A program made the position numbers and the translations under genes. From NCBI RefSeq assembly GCF_001657485.1, contig NZ_LXFU01000030.1, forward strand, positions 186,001 through 250,000: 64,000 nt of DNA. Reading direction: 5' to 3'. This DNA is from Rhizobium sp. WYCCWR10014. GTDB lineage: Bacteria; Pseudomonadota; Alphaproteobacteria; Rhizobiales; Rhizobiaceae. Below the pieces are notes generated by a model. It ran no database searches. It was not told the origin of the DNA and was given only the letters and a program-made list of their open reading frames with translations. Positions 51,392 through 59,845 of the stretch are shown piece after piece (within the stretch, counting starts at the first letter, position 1; the number at the start of each line of letters is the position of its first letter).

Positions 51392-53284
51392 TTATCTGCC
51401 TTGTCCTATCGCTAAGGCAAACAGTCTTGCCTGCCGCTCAGCAAATGCCCGTGGGTTTACCGGTTTATCGCCATCAAGAATGCGCGCCTCATCGAGGAGG
51501 AGCCACGCGGCATCCTCGCGAAAGCTATGATCGTCGATCGATGCGATGTTTATAACGAGCTGACTCTGCGCGTTGATTTCTAAAATGGGCTTCGACGCCG
51601 TCTGCAGCCGCCCTGCCCCCTGGAGGATTTTCTCAAGTTGTCGATCAGGGCCGTGCTCGGAAGCAACCAGGCAGACCGCACTTTCCGTCAATCGACCGGA
51701 GACACGCACATCGGTGACCTCTTGGCCGAGAGCACCGCGTGCGAAATCGATGAAAGCGACAACCTCGGAAGAGGCGTCCTGTTTTTCCTCGTCGCTGCCC
51801 GCCTCGCCGGCGATTTCATTCAAATCGGCAAGGCCCTGGGTGACCGATTTGAATGACTTGCCCTCGAAATCAGGGACATTGGTGGGCCAGAAGCTGTCTA
51901 CGGAATCGGTCAAAAGCATCACTTCGACCCCCTTGGCCCGGAAGCCCTCGAGATGTGGTGAAGCATTCAACTGCTCCAGGTTCGAGCCGCTGATGTAATA
52001 GATCGACGACTGCCCCTCCTTCATGGCGGCCACGTAGTCCGCAAGGCTCCGTGTCGCGCCTTCGACAGCAGTTGTGTGGAAACGCGCCAGCTTGAGCAAT
52101 TGCGGGCGGCGCTCGAAGTCTTCGTAGATCCCTTCCTTGACGATTGCCCCGAAGAGGTCCCAGAATTTCCCGAACGTCTCGGGTTCACTGTCGGCCATTT
52201 TCTCCAGTGCAGTAAGGACCCGGCTGGTTATGCCCTTGCGGATCGCGGTGAGAACCGGGCTCTCCTGGATCATCTCGCGGGAAATGTTGAGCGGCAGATC
52301 GGACGTATCGATGATACCGCGCACGAACCGCAGGTAACGCGGCAGCAACTCGACGTCATCGGTGATGAAGACGCGCTTCACGTAGAGCTTCATCCGACCC
52401 TTGCGATCCGGATCAAACAGATCGAAGGGCTGGGAACCGGGTATGAATGCCAGCGTCGTATATTCGTGCCGGCCTTCGGCGCGAAAATGCACGGTGGTCA
52501 GCGGCTCATCATATTGACCCGAAATACCACGATAGAAGTCGTCGTAATCCTGTTTGGAAATTTCGCTCTTCTGTTTGGTCCAGAGCGCGGCTCCATCGGA
52601 GATCTGCGACGGCTCGGCCGCTTCCCTGTCGACGAGACGAATGGGAACAGGTACGTGGCCGGACTGATCGCGAATGATCTTTTCGACGGTCCATTTGTCG
52701 GTGTATCTTTTCGCATCTTCCATGAGATGTAGAACGACGCGGGTACCCCTCGTCGGCACCTCGACGGAATCGACCGCGACGATGTCGTAGCTTCCCTTAC
52801 CGTCGGACGACCATTTCCAGGTTTCCTCCAGACCCGCACGCCGCGAGATCACGTCGACCTTGTCCGCCACCATGAACGAGGAGTAGAACCCGACGCCGAA
52901 TTGACCGATCAGTTCAGCCTTCTCGCCGCCCTTAGTACCCTCAAGCCTCTCCATGAATGCCTTTGTCCCCGAACGCGCGATCGTACCAAGCGCGTCGATC
53001 ATCTCGTTCCGGGTCATGCCAATGCCGTTGTCCTCGACAACAAGCGTCTGCGCCTCTTCGTTGAGGGTCACCAGAATTCCCGGCTGAATACCGTCGGCCG
53101 AGAGTCCCGGCTGGGAAATCGAGTCGTAACGAAGCTTTTCGCAGGCATCCGCCGCATTCGAGATCAATTCCCGGAGGAAGACATCTTTGTCGGAATAAAC
53201 CGAGTGCACCATCATGTGCAGCAGCCGACTGACATCCGCTTCGAACGCATGTTGCTCAGGCTGCCGCTCTTCTACTGTCGTCAT
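51392..53284 (-). CDS. htpG: molecular chaperone HtpG (Hsp90)
   Basis: This 630-residue ATP-dependent chaperone has the Hsp90 signature YSDKDVFLRELISNAADACEKLR near residue 30, the ATP-lid motifs VEDNGIGMTRNEM and GQFGVGFYSSFMVAD, and the middle-domain VRGIIDTSDLPLNISREMIQ. It folds and remodels client proteins in the cytoplasm during stress. It is transcribed alone, with a heat-shock-type promoter about 30-60 bp upstream. Length matches the bacterial family. Confidence 0.98.
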   Translation of the reverse strand: MTTVEERQPEQHAFEADVSRLLHMMVHSVYSDKDVFLRELISNAADACEKLRYDSISQPGLSADGIQPGILVTLNEEAQTLVVEDNGIGMTRNEMIDALGTIARSGTKAFMERLEGTKGGEKAELIGQFGVGFYSSFMVADKVDVISRRAGLEETWKWSSDGKGSYDIVAVDSVEVPTRGTRVVLHLMEDAKRYTDKWTVEKIIRDQSGHVPVPIRLVDREAAEPSQISDGAALWTKQKSEISKQDYDDFYRGISGQYDEPLTTVHFRAEGRHEYTTLAFIPGSQPFDLFDPDRKGRMKLYVKRVFITDDVELLPRYLRFVRGIIDTSDLPLNISREMIQESPVLTAIRKGITSRVLTALEKMADSEPETFGKFWDLFGAIVKEGIYEDFERRPQLLKLARFHTTAVEGATRSLADYVAAMKEGQSSIYYISGSNLEQLNASPHLEGFRAKGVEVMLLTDSVDSFWPTNVPDFEGKSFKSVTQGLADLNEIAGEAGSDEEKQDASSEVVAFIDFARGALGQEVTDVRVSGRLTESAVCLVASEHGPDRQLEKILQGAGRLQTASKPILEINAQSQLVINIASIDDHSFREDAAWLLLDEARILDGDKPVNPRAFAERQARLFALAIGQGR

Positions 53285-53316
53285 CGATAATCCCCATTTT
53301 GCAGAAGTCGCGCGTC

Positions 53317-53345
53317 AGATGGTTTTTCCGCTGACGGATTTCAAG
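53317..53345 (-). promoter_or_regulatory. probable RpoH (sigma-32) promoter of htpG
   Basis: On the minus strand CTTGAAA (53345-53339) is followed after 16 bases by CCATCT (53322-53317), about 30 bp before the htpG start at 53284. This agrees with the heat-shock consensus CTTGAA / CCAT-T, and the downstream gene is a classical heat-shock gene. Confidence 0.65.
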
Positions 53346-54111
53346 CGCTCCACCTTAGCGGTTGATAGATCGGCGCCGATTGTCGGGGAACTTTAAATGG
53401 CTTGTAGAGAGCGAGAAGTTTTGCGCAACGTTGCAGACGAGTAACACGCGCATGCGAGCAGCGGCCGAAGGCGGCGCTGCCCTGCAGATACCGGTCGAAA
53501 GATCCCATTGATTGCTCAAGCCGATCCTCCCTCGTCGAGACGTGGTGTTTCAGGTGTCGCGGCGATCAACATGTACTGCGGCTAGCCGGTCGCATGCTTG
53601 CGCCGCCGTGGCTGCCATGGCAGGCGCGCCTCCTCCAAACAATGAGCATACCAGGCAAAGGCGCGTCCGCGCCGGCGCCAGTTCGCGCACGACTTGACCG
53701 GTTAAAAGGGCAGCCGCAGGAGGGTTAGCGAAGCGCCGCTCGCAACGAGCGGAACCCGGGACCGACTGCCCCCGGCAAGCCGTTCCGCTTGAATGGTACC
53801 CGTGTCGCCCCTCACCTCACCTGCCCGACCGCGCCAGCGGCCTTGCGATATCGACGATGTCGTCGCGCGAGGCGGTTGGGTCCTCCTTGTTCCAGGCGAC
53901 ACCTAGCCCGATCCGGAAGTCGATGCCTCTCACCGCATTCAGTTCGAGGGCCCCAAGCCCTCCGTCCATTCCGGCGCGAAATCCCTGTGCCACCAAGCGT
54001 CGTGGTTATTTTCGCGCGTGAGGGGCTCTCCACCCAAATGGTCTCCTCCATCCCACGCCTTGAACCAGTTCGAGCCACCGACCCGTTGATTCTCAGCATC
54101 GAGAACAAAGC
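53346..54111. other. intergenic region with a possible gene remnant (50-residue frame at 53817-53969, minus)
   Basis: Between the htpG promoter and the toxin gene I find no complete gene. On the minus strand a frame from ATG 53969 to TGA 53817 encodes a protein-like peptide (GLGALELNAVRGIDFRIGLG, then ASRDDIVDIARPLARSGR), and the frame continues upstream without a good start. It could be the C-terminal remnant of a lost gene. I do not recognise the family. The stretch 53400-53700 shows only GC-rich sequence without features. Confidence 0.25.
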
Positions 54112-54399
54112 CTAGCTCGTTGGCAAAGTGTCTGGCCATTCCTGCGCCCCATCGAGGACGCGAAGAATACGGACCGTTGTTTTGGAAATTGCATACGCCG
54201 CGACGTACGGGGTGCCGTAAATTGCCAGTTCGCGGGTGCCATCAATTCTGCCAACACGACCGCTCGCGGGAAATCTATCAACCGACGGACGGCAGCCATG
54301 ATCCGTTCGTCGACTAGGCGGCTGCGGATTTTCTGCTTCTATGTATGTGAAGGTGGCGTCTCGATCCAATAACGCGAACGCAGACCAGGTAAGCTCCAC
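54112..54399 (-). pseudogene. RelE/ParE-type toxin with compensated double frameshift
   Basis: The 95-residue frame from GTG 54399 begins like a RelE/ParE toxin (MELTWSAFALLDRDATFTYI) and ends like one (GTPYVAAYAISKTTVRILRV, then LDGAQEWPD). The middle (about 54272-54320) is out of register: in this frame it reads QPPSRRTDHGCRPSVDR, while the next frame gives VDERIMAAVRRLIDFP, the helix expected in the family. One shift in and one shift out would restore the C terminus. The helix pair is therefore scrambled and the toxin is probably inactive. It overlaps the antitoxin gene, as intact modules do. Confidence 0.65.
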
Positions 54400-54704
54400 G
54401 ACTTGCGAGCACCCACGTTAAAGCGGACCGTCGCTCGACGCTCAGCAAAATGTGCCTCGACTTCATCATCCGCGACGTCGGGTCGAGTATCGTTCAGCGC
54501 TTCGAGTACCTTCGTAAGAAACCAAGCGTCTTGGACCTCGCTGCCCGAAAGAAGCTCCAGCGGCAGCGCCCCCTCGTTGGCCGTCCGGGAGAGTAAGATC
54601 CGAACCGCATCCGATACCTTTAGCCCCATATTTCCAAGCACTGCGGAAGCACGATCCCGAACCTCGGCATCGATACGAGTTTGTACCAGCGCGTTTGCAG
54701 CCAT
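54339..54704 (-). CDS. RelB/DinJ-type antitoxin with read-through C-terminal extension
   Basis: This 121-residue protein starts MAANALVQTRIDAEVRDRAS and contains GLKVSDAVRILLSRTANEGALPL, the ribbon-helix-helix of the RelB/DinJ family, followed by the toxin-binding segment (EALNDTRPDVADDEVEAHFA). After residue ~101 (KSWS) it runs on for about 20 residues (LPGLRSRYWIETPPSHT) that are the toxin gene read in another frame. A TGA at 54390-54392 would exist if minus-strand base 54391 were G rather than T. ATG 54704 follows GGAGATAGCA. Confidence 0.75.
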   Translation of the reverse strand: MAANALVQTRIDAEVRDRASAVLGNMGLKVSDAVRILLSRTANEGALPLELLSGSEVQDAWFLTKVLEALNDTRPDVADDEVEAHFAERRATVRFNVGARKSWSLPGLRSRYWIETPPSHT

Positions 54705-54875
54705 TGCTATCTCCACATTTCAGTCAAATGATAAGGGTGCTCTCTATGGCGATCTTTCTGAGGTGCCAACCGCATACACGCAAGCGCGGACCATCACGTT
54801 AGAAGGTAGTCCTCGCGAAGTCGGTCGAGACCGAGTGCTTCAGCAGTCAGCAAGAAAAGCACAGCCAGATTGGAG

Positions 54876-56237
54876 CTATCGTATGGCTTCTTCTGTGGCC
54901 AGCGCGACCGAAAGCAAATGCTCGTCGCCATTCGGCAAGCCGGAAAGCAGCAGACCGACAGGCATGCCGGCATCGCCGGCGCCACAGGGGATCGAGACAC
55001 CGCAGCCGTCGAGGAAGTTGCCGATCAGCGTGTTGCGCAACGTCCTGGCATTGGTTTTCACGAAAAGCTCGTCGTCGGTCAAAAGCGGTGCGGTCAGGGG
55101 CGCGACATGCGGTAAGGTTGGCGACACGACCAGTTCGCCCGGTCCGATGCTGGACGCAAATTCCGCCATCAGATGCTCACGGGTGGCCAACGTCTCGATA
55201 TAGCCTGTTAAAGTGATCGTCTCGCCCAGCCGCGTGCGAGCAACCACGCGAGGGTCCATTCCCTCGGCCTCCGGTCCCGCCAAACGCTCCCGGTGCAGCA
55301 CGAAGGCTTCCGCCGTCACCAGCGGGCCGTATTTATCCATCAGCTCAAAGATTGCGGCATAGGCCGGAAACGCCTGCCGCCGAATTTTTGCCCCGGACTT
55401 TTCCAGGAGCTTCAGGGCCGCTTCGAAGGCCGACACCACGGCTGCTTCCGCATCATCGAAAACGATGGTTTCGGGAACGACGAGCGAAAGACCCTCGACC
55501 GAGCTACGGCGAATATCGGGTGCGACGAGGCCGCGCATCGCCGCATCGATCCACACCGCATCCTGCACGGTATGGCAGAGCGGCCCGAGCGAATCGAGGC
55601 TTTTCGACAACGGGAAAACACCCCGCATGGAATAGCGGCCGCGGGTTGCCTTGTAGCCGACGACGCCGTTAAAGGCTGCCGGGATGCGGACCGATCCGCC
55701 CGTGTCCGTCCCGATCGAAACCGGCACCAGTCCTGATGCCACCACAACGCCGGAGCCGGACGAAGAACCGCCGGGCAACCGTGCACCATCGGTCGAGGCC
55801 GGGTTCTGCGGCGTTCCGTAGTGAGGATTTATGCCGAGCCCTGAAAAGGCAAACTCGCTCATATTGACCCGGCCGATGCTGACCATGCCGGCCCCGGCAA
55901 GCGCCGCAACGACATCGGCGTCCCGAGTTGCGGGTACCGATGTTTTGAGCACGGTGGAGCCGGCCGTTGTTGCAAGCCCCTCGATATCGAAAAGATCCTT
56001 CCAGGCAACCGGAATGCCGTCGAGGAGGCCAAGGGAACGACCATCCCTGACGCGCTTGGACGAAGCGGCGGCTTCAGCCCTCGCCCGCTGTTCCAGCAGG
56101 GTGACGAAGATCGACTGGTCCTTGCAGCTGTCAATGGCGATAAATGTCTCCTCAGCGAGCGCCACCGGATCGAGCGCGCCGTTCTGTATCAGCACGGAAA
56201 GCTGGGCGACTGTTTTTCCACCGTGAGACGGCATCAT
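54876..56237 (-). CDS. amidase-signature-family hydrolase (possible half-amidase)
   Basis: This 453-residue amidase has the Ser-cisSer-Lys triad: Lys80 (VAWKDLFDI), cis-Ser158 (LPGGSSSGSG) and Ser182 (TDTGGSVRIPAAF). Family members hydrolyse amides to acids and ammonia, and no signal peptide is present. ATG 56237 follows GAGGAAACGC. It is the last gene of the operon of importer, imidase-like enzyme and CobW. If the 58923 product opens a cyclic imide, this enzyme could hydrolyse the resulting half-amide; that is inference from context. Confidence 0.9.
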   Translation of the reverse strand: MMPSHGGKTVAQLSVLIQNGALDPVALAEETFIAIDSCKDQSIFVTLLEQRARAEAAASSKRVRDGRSLGLLDGIPVAWKDLFDIEGLATTAGSTVLKTSVPATRDADVVAALAGAGMVSIGRVNMSEFAFSGLGINPHYGTPQNPASTDGARLPGGSSSGSGVVVASGLVPVSIGTDTGGSVRIPAAFNGVVGYKATRGRYSMRGVFPLSKSLDSLGPLCHTVQDAVWIDAAMRGLVAPDIRRSSVEGLSLVVPETIVFDDAEAAVVSAFEAALKLLEKSGAKIRRQAFPAYAAIFELMDKYGPLVTAEAFVLHRERLAGPEAEGMDPRVVARTRLGETITLTGYIETLATREHLMAEFASSIGPGELVVSPTLPHVAPLTAPLLTDDELFVKTNARTLRNTLIGNFLDGCGVSIPCGAGDAGMPVGLLLSGLPNGDEHLLSVALATEEAIR

Positions 56238-56249
56238 GCGTTTCCTCTT

Positions 56250-57473
56250 CTACCGTCCGACAAGCTGCATCCACCGGCGGACGAGATAATTGTGTTCATC
56301 CATCGTCGTGTTCCAAACGGCGATGCAGTTTGCCCTTTGCCAGTACGACCCGCCGGCCCTTATGCTGCCCTTGTGAATTCGCACCGACCCATCCGGGCCG
56401 GGAAGATCGGTGGCGGCGGGGAGCCCCTCGTACCAGTAATCCCACTCTGCCGGCATCATGAACTGCCGGGAACGTTGCGGCGTCGAGATGTAATAACCCT
56501 GACGCGCGACGACGGCACCGGGCCAGCCCGATATCCACCAGTTCAGATATTCGTAGGCGACATCGAGCATCCGGCCACTCAGATCCTTGGACAGGCACAG
56601 ACCGCCATGCCAGGCTCGGTAGCCCTCGACGGGGACCGCCTGCTCGACGGGAATGCCCTGCCCATTCAGAATGTTAATCCCCGTCGACCACATGCTCTGT
56701 ACACAGGTTTCACCGTCGACCATCAACCGAGCGGCATCCTCTGCCGTTCGCCAGAACTCCCGGAAGAAACCGTCCTTCTTGCGTGCTTCCAGTAGATCGA
56801 TCAGCCGGTCGATTTCGGCCACCGTCATGTTGCCGATATTGTTGAACGACATCAGTCCTGCCGCCTGCGCGGCCAGCGCAGCATCGAAAATACCGATGGC
56901 CGGCTCATCGACCAAGGAGACGCGGCCGGCCCATTTCTCGTTCAGCAGCGACGCCCAGGAGTTCATCTCGACGGCATGCTTCACCACGTCGGTACGGTAG
57001 GCGAAACTGTCGAAATTGTGCGTCGTCGGCAACATCGAAATGCGCGGCGATGGCGTATCGCCAAGCGCGAGGTTCGGCTGTACGAACAGCTTCTTGGCCG
57101 GTACATCGCCCTGTCCCAGCCGCGCGTTAGGCCCGATATGCCCGGTCTTGGTGAGATCGTTGATCTCGGACCACAGCTTGATCCGCTCGGTGCTGATCGG
57201 CTGCACGGCGCGCCAGTACCAGACGATATCCAGATTGTGGAAACACTGGTCGTAAATGTCGTAGCTTCCAGGCTCCTGCGCCGCCTTGTGCTGCGTCGTC
57301 AGGAAGTCGTTGTTATCGAAGGTGACGTCGATGCCGAGATCCTGCTCGGCCTGCAGACGTAGTTCCTCCAGCAGGGAAATCGCCGTGCCGAGTACGCGCA
57401 GTTTCGGCCTGCCTTCGAGATGGAGTGCTGGCGTGGCAGGTGGTTGCGGGTTTGGGTGATGCTTGTTCATCAA
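56250..57473 (-). CDS. signal-peptide-less solute-binding-protein homologue (spermidine/putrescine-binding fold)
   Basis: The 407-residue protein has the two-lobed binding fold of the PotD/PotF group, and its C-terminal third parallels the periplasmic protein at 61031 (ARQGYYISTP...WYEGLP versus SEQGYYSPST...WYEGKP). It starts MMNKHHPNPQPPATPALHLE with no hydrophobic leader, and its ATG overlaps the CobW stop (ATGA), so no hidden upstream signal peptide is possible in this gene. It is therefore probably cytoplasmic. It may sense, sequester or deliver the imported compound; the role is unknown. Confidence 0.8.
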   Translation of the reverse strand: MMNKHHPNPQPPATPALHLEGRPKLRVLGTAISLLEELRLQAEQDLGIDVTFDNNDFLTTQHKAAQEPGSYDIYDQCFHNLDIVWYWRAVQPISTERIKLWSEINDLTKTGHIGPNARLGQGDVPAKKLFVQPNLALGDTPSPRISMLPTTHNFDSFAYRTDVVKHAVEMNSWASLLNEKWAGRVSLVDEPAIGIFDAALAAQAAGLMSFNNIGNMTVAEIDRLIDLLEARKKDGFFREFWRTAEDAARLMVDGETCVQSMWSTGINILNGQGIPVEQAVPVEGYRAWHGGLCLSKDLSGRMLDVAYEYLNWWISGWPGAVVARQGYYISTPQRSRQFMMPAEWDYWYEGLPAATDLPGPDGSVRIHKGSIRAGGSYWQRANCIAVWNTTMDEHNYLVRRWMQLVGR

Positions 57474-58540
57474 GAGGTCTGGACGTCCTGTCGTGCTGAC
57501 GGTGCTCCCCCCGCCAGGGAGGACACGGGTCCTGCGAGTGTGAAGGCCTCGAAGGATCGTTTCAGCAGACTGGCATCGAGTCCGTCAACAATAAAGACGA
57601 TATGCGAGCGGCGATCGTCCGAGGGCCAGGCAGCCATATGCGTGGGCGGGTGAACAAGATGCTGCACGCCATGGATGGCCACGGGCCGGGCCTCGCCCTC
57701 AAGATTGAGGATGCCCTTCACCCGCAGCACCCGTTCGCCGTGCCGGTGGAGTAACATGGTCAGCCAGACGCCGAACGCAGTCCAGTCTATGGCGCCCTCG
57801 ACGCTCATGACGAAGGAGGTGACGGCCGCCTGATGGGTGCCGCCGTCTGCCGTCTCCAGCATGGCCGGCGTTTCGCAATAAAAGCCGCTCGGCGATTGAG
57901 CGATGCTGCCACGTGTGGCAACAGCCTCGTCAAACAGCCCGGCGACATCCAGCTCTCCATCGGCCGTCGATAGCAGAGCGGCATCGGGGTTGAGCCGCCG
58001 CAGCCGCTCCCGAAGAAGGTCCAGACCCTCTTCATCGGCAATGTCCGTCTTCGTCAACATCAGCCGGTCGGCGATCGCCGCTTGCCGGTTGGATTCGATA
58101 TAGGTATCGAGCTGGCGCATGCCGTTGACCGCATCGACCGTCGCGATGACGTTGCCCGGCCGGAAGTGATGCCGCAGCACCGGGTCGGCCTTCAGCGTCG
58201 ACAGTACGGGAAAGGGATCGGCAAGGCCGGTGCTTTCGATCACCACGCGCTTGAAATTCGGAATAAGCCCACGCTCGCGCCTGGAATGCAGGTCGCGCAG
58301 CGCATCGGCCAGTTCACCGCGAACCGTGCAGCAGAGGCATCCCGATTGCAGCAGCACCATCGTCTCGTCGATCCGCTCAAGCAGATAATGATCGAGGCCG
58401 ACTTCGCCGAACTCGTTGACGAGCACGGCCGTCTCTGCCAGCGCCGGATCGGTCAGCAGCCGTTTCAGCAGCGTCGTCTTGCCCGAGCCGAGAAAGCCGG
58501 TAAGCAGGTTCACAGGGGTAAAGGCCGGGCTATTCGCCAT
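57470..58540 (-). CDS. CobW/G3E-family GTPase (putative metallochaperone)
   Basis: This 356-residue protein has Walker A LTGFLGSGKTTLL (13-25), the NEFGEVGLD switch region, the metal-binding CLCC motif at 68-71 (SGCLCCTVRGEL), guanine-specificity motif LTKTDI and a C-terminal CobW domain. G3E GTPases insert or deliver metals (Zn, Co, Ni) to target enzymes. In this operon the likely client is the metal-dependent deacetylase-fold enzyme at 58923. It overlaps the upstream small gene by 11 bp and the downstream binding-protein homologue by 4 bp. Confidence 0.92.
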   Translation of the reverse strand: MANSPAFTPVNLLTGFLGSGKTTLLKRLLTDPALAETAVLVNEFGEVGLDHYLLERIDETMVLLQSGCLCCTVRGELADALRDLHSRRERGLIPNFKRVVIESTGLADPFPVLSTLKADPVLRHHFRPGNVIATVDAVNGMRQLDTYIESNRQAAIADRLMLTKTDIADEEGLDLLRERLRRLNPDAALLSTADGELDVAGLFDEAVATRGSIAQSPSGFYCETPAMLETADGGTHQAAVTSFVMSVEGAIDWTAFGVWLTMLLHRHGERVLRVKGILNLEGEARPVAIHGVQHLVHPPTHMAAWPSDDRRSHIVFIVDGLDASLLKRSFEAFTLAGPVSSLAGGAPSARQDVQTS

Positions 58541-58865
58541 CGCGCGCCGCCTCCATCCGCCCGATGATATCGATATTCAGCGGATCGCAGATCCGGCCTG
58601 AAAGCCGCTCGGCAGCCGGCCAGAGATGGCCGAGATCTTCGATGATCTCGCTTTTGCCGGTGCGCGTCGACAACACAAAGGCCGCCCCCTGCCAGTCCGA
58701 CAGCGTCATGCCGAAGCCCGCCAACACCCGGTTTGCCACCCGCACCCGATTGGCACGCTCGCGACGCCGATCAATCCGCTCGACATTGCGCGTAAAAACA
58801 CCGGGCCGCGCCACCGCATCGGCCCAGTGTTCATTTCCTCCGAGAACCCCGCACAGCGAGCACAT
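58530..58865 (-). CDS. small protein with N-terminal CxxC, unknown function, coupled to CobW
   Basis: This 111-residue protein begins MCSLCGVLGGNEHW, giving a CxxC pair, and has an amphipathic, Arg-rich middle (RNVERIDRRRERANRVRVAN). The remainder (DWQGAAFVLSTRTGKSEIIE, then DLGHLWPAAERL) looks like a small alpha/beta domain. I do not recognise a named family. It overlaps the CobW gene by 11 bp and follows the imidase-like gene after a hairpin. A metal-binding or metal-handoff partner of CobW is a reasonable hypothesis from the CxxC and position. Confidence 0.75.
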   Translation of the reverse strand: MCSLCGVLGGNEHWADAVARPGVFTRNVERIDRRRERANRVRVANRVLAGFGMTLSDWQGAAFVLSTRTGKSEIIEDLGHLWPAAERLSGRICDPLNIDIIGRMEAARDGE

Positions 58866-58889
58866 AGTATTTCCTTGAAATATGTGAAA

Positions 58890-58910
58890 GGAGCGGACAC
58901 CGCCCGCTCC
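58890..58910 (-). terminator. hairpin between imidase-like gene and CxxC gene
   Basis: A perfect 7-bp stem (GGAGCGG / CCGCTCC) with a 7-nt loop is followed on the minus strand by TTTC. It lies 12 bp after the stop of the 58923 gene and may reduce expression of the four downstream genes relative to the importer and hydrolase. Confidence 0.5.
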
Positions 58911-58922
58911 TCGTCTTGCCGT

Positions 58923-59804
58923 TTACTTTTTGCGCGGAAAGCGCTTGGCGAAATCGTCGGCGATCTCGTTCATGGTCACGAACTTGACACCCGGATGCTT
59001 GCTCATATGCGCAAACAACCGCTCCAGCATCATCAGCACCTGCGGACGGCCGGCGACATCCGGATGGATGGTGATCGGGAAGACTGCATAATCCATTTCG
59101 CGATAGACCCAGTCGAACTGGTCGCGCCACATCTGCTCGATATCGTGCGGATTGACGAAACCGTGGCTGTTCGGCGCCTTCTTGATGAACATCATCGGCG
59201 GCAAGTCGTCGAGATACCAGGAAGCCGGAATTTCGATCAGGTCGGTTTCCTGGCCGCGCTTCAGGGGCACCATCCAGTCGGACGGCTTCTTCGAATAGTC
59301 GATCTTGGTCCAGCTGTCGCCGACACGCACGTAATAGGGCGTGAAATCGTTGTGCATCAGCGAGTGGTCGTACTTTATACCGCGCTCCAGCAGGAGCTCA
59401 TTGGTGACGTTGGAAAACTCCCACCAAGGCGCCACGTAGCCAGTCGGCCGCTTGCCGGAAAGCTTGGTGACGAGATCGATGCACTTATCGAGAATTTCGG
59501 TTTCCTGCTCGCGGGTCATCGCGATCGGGTTCTCATGGGTATAGCCGTGAATACCGATCTCGTGGCCGGCATCGGCCACTGCCTGCATCTGCTCCGGAAA
59601 GGTCTCGATCGAATGACCGGGTATGAACCAGGTCGTCTTGATGCCGAAGCGGTCGAACAGCTTCAGCAGGCGTGGACTGCCCACCTCGCCGGCAAAAAGC
59701 CCGCGCGAAATATCGTCCGGCGAATCCTCGCCACCATACGATCCGAGCCAGCCTGCAACGGCATCAACGTCGACGCCGAAGCTGCAAAAGATTTCCTTCG
59801 CCAT
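58923..59804 (-). CDS. polysaccharide-deacetylase-fold hydrolase of the cyclic-imidase/HP0310 type
   Basis: This 293-residue enzyme has a NodB-type metal site: Asp14 ([10 protein letters not shown]), His86 and His90 (HGYTHEN). Long stretches ([21 protein letters not shown] region, [48 protein letters not shown]) match what I recall of Helicobacter HP0310 and the 293-residue cyclic imidase of Pseudomonas putida. PuuE allantoinases are more distant relatives. It likely hydrolyses a cyclic imide or ureide rather than a polysaccharide. It has no signal peptide. The start follows AAGGAGACATAACCC. It is downstream of the ATPase gene by 41 bp. Confidence 0.85.
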   Translation of the reverse strand: MAKEIFCSFGVDVDAVAGWLGSYGGEDSPDDISRGLFAGEVGSPRLLKLFDRFGIKTTWFIPGHSIETFPEQMQAVADAGHEIGIHGYTHENPIAMTREQETEILDKCIDLVTKLSGKRPTGYVAPWWEFSNVTNELLLERGIKYDHSLMHNDFTPYYVRVGDSWTKIDYSKKPSDWMVPLKRGQETDLIEIPASWYLDDLPPMMFIKKAPNSHGFVNPHDIEQMWRDQFDWVYREMDYAVFPITIHPDVAGRPQVLMMLERLFAHMSKHPGVKFVTMNEIADDFAKRFPRKK

Positions 59805-59845
59805 GGGTTATGTCTCCTTGTGGTTTCTTATCAGAAGGTGTCGTT

